Source of the DNA: Chloroflexota bacterium
Lineage (GTDB): Bacteria > Chloroflexota > UBA6077
Length of the DNA stretch: 9,437 nt
Direction: 5' to 3'
Assembly: GCA_021786215.1 (NCBI GenBank)
Contig: JAJYNT010000203.1
Span: forward strand, 1 to 9,437
Part shown: piece by piece, positions 8,463 to 9,437 of the stretch
Layout: each line of letters begins with the position of its first letter
How positions within the stretch are numbered: position 1 is the stretch's first letter
Program-made: the position numbers and the translations under genes
The notes under the pieces: model-generated
The model's input: the letters and a program-made list of their open reading frames with translations, nothing else
Database searches by the model: none
Told to the model about the DNA's origin: nothing

Positions 8463-9437
8463 ATGAAGATCTCACCTGGGAAACCGTATCCGCGTGGGGC
8501 ATCTTGGGACGGTCACGGAGTCAATTTCGCCATTTTCTCTGAGAACGCCTTGGCTGTGGAGCTGTGCCTGTTCGACAACCTGGAGGACGAAGAGGAACGA
8601 GTCCGCGTCGCTCTCCCCGAGGTCACCGCGCACGTGTGGCACGGCTATCTACCGGGCATCCGTCCGGGGCAGCTGTATGGATACCGAGTGCACGGACCGT
8701 TTGCCCCGGAGCAGGGGCATCGTTTCAACCCCTCCAAGCTGCTGATCGATCCATACGCAAGGGCTTTGGCCGGAAGGGTGGACTGGCGGGCTCCTGTTCT
8801 TGGATACAACCTGGGGAGCTCACGGGAAGACCTGGAGCCGAACGACGAGGATGACGCGTGGGGCGTCCCGAAAGGGGTGGTGGTGGATGATGCGTTCGAC
8901 TGGGAGGGCGACAACCCACCACGGATCCCGTGGCAGGACTCCATCATATATGAGGCCCACGTCAGAGGCTTCACCATGCGCCATCCCGATCTGCCCGACG
9001 ACCTGAGAGGGACGTACGCCGGGTTGGCGTCGCCGGTGGTGCTGGAGTATCTGAAGAGCCTGCAGATAACCGCCCTGGAGCTGCTTCCGGTGCACGCCAA
9101 GCTGGACGATAACCTTCTTCTGGAAAAGGGGCTGTGCAACTACTGGGGATACAACACCATCGGCTACTTCGCCCCCGAGGGCAGCTATGCCAGCAAACGG
9201 GGGGCAGGCGAGGATGTCGCCGAGTTCAAGACCATGGTGAAGACCCTTCACCGGGCTGGGATCGAGGTGATCCTGGATGTGGTCTACAACCACACCGCCG
9301 AGGGGAACCATCTGGGGCCGACCCTCAGCCTGAAGGGGATTGACAACAGCGTCTACTACCGCTTGGTGGAGGATACTCCCCGTTACTACATGGATTACAC
9401 CGGCACCGGCAACAGCCTCAACGCTCACCATCCCCAG
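8463..9437 (+). CDS. glgX: Glycogen debranching enzyme GlgX (isoamylase-type GH13), C-terminus cut by the window edge
   Basis: Cytoplasmic enzyme that hydrolyses alpha-1,6 branch points of glycogen, normally the short limit branches left by glycogen phosphorylase. The 325 visible residues are a little under half of the usual length of about 700. An N-terminal CBM48 domain (about 8-140) opens with [21 protein letters not shown] (6-24 region) and includes [19 protein letters not shown] (72-90). The GH13 barrel starts near residue 156 with the family blocks [11 protein letters not shown] (161-171), LLPVHA (207-212), [14 protein letters not shown] (226-239), conserved region [12 protein letters not shown] (272-282) and [13 protein letters not shown] (308-320). 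The catalytic Asp, Glu and Asp lie past the window end, so activity cannot be judged here. It is on the strand opposite to glgE-treS-glgB and 135 bases after the secreted-protein gene. A related isoamylase or TreX is possible; the block wording favours the GlgX/TreX group. Confidence 0.93.
   Translation, partial: MKISPGKPYPRGASWDGHGVNFAIFSENALAVELCLFDNLEDEEERVRVALPEVTAHVWHGYLPGIRPGQLYGYRVHGPFAPEQGHRFNPSKLLIDPYARALAGRVDWRAPVLGYNLGSSREDLEPNDEDDAWGVPKGVVVDDAFDWEGDNPPRIPWQDSIIYEAHVRGFTMRHPDLPDDLRGTYAGLASPVVLEYLKSLQITALELLPVHAKLDDNLLLEKGLCNYWGYNTIGYFAPEGSYASKRGAGEDVAEFKTMVKTLHRAGIEVILDVVYNHTAEGNHLGPTLSLKGIDNSVYYRLVEDTPRYYMDYTGTGNSLNAHHPQ

Noticed and set aside
8645..9139. 164-residue minus-strand open frame
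   Set aside because: Low-complexity Ser/Arg-rich translation opposite glgX, typical of a shadow frame.
8820..9431. 203-residue minus-strand open frame
   Set aside because: It is antisense to the glgX catalytic domain, whose motifs fit the family without interruption.

Overview
The window is a compact bacterial alpha-glucan locus. Five protein genes fill almost all of it: three on the minus strand (positions 1-7027) and two on the plus strand (7185-9437). The DNA is GC-rich (about 60% by eye) and uses Shine-Dalgarno (SD) sites and GTG starts, so it is bacterial. The fused trehalose synthase-maltokinase, the short branching enzyme and a secreted protein with a motif I recall from Chloroflexota proteins make a Chloroflexota-like source my best guess. 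That guess is weak because no taxonomic marker is present.

Minus strand, in transcription order: glgE (maltosyltransferase, 4973-7027), treS-mak (trehalose synthase fused to maltokinase, 1582-4953) and glgB (branching enzyme, leaving the window at position 1). The gaps are only 19 and 20 bases, so this reads as one operon. Together the enzymes form the known GlgE pathway: TreS turns trehalose into maltose, Mak makes maltose 1-phosphate, GlgE adds maltosyl units to an alpha-1,4-glucan, and GlgB adds alpha-1,6 branches. The catalytic residues of all four activities can be located.

Plus strand, divergent from glgE across 157 bases: a 380-residue protein of unknown function with a signal peptide (7185-8327), then 135 bases holding a good inverted repeat, then the first 325 codons of glgX (glycogen debranching enzyme). 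GlgX would remove the branches and so complete a build-and-degrade set. No glgA, glgC, treY or treZ is visible here.

The metabolic genes belong to well-described families. The least understood item is the secreted protein. Its N-terminal tryptophan-rich module is followed by what looks like a complete eight-strand (beta/alpha)8 barrel whose strand ends carry acidic and histidine residues, but in a pattern that does not fit the standard retaining glycosidase layout. I see no RNA genes, mobile elements, CRISPR arrays or broken genes.
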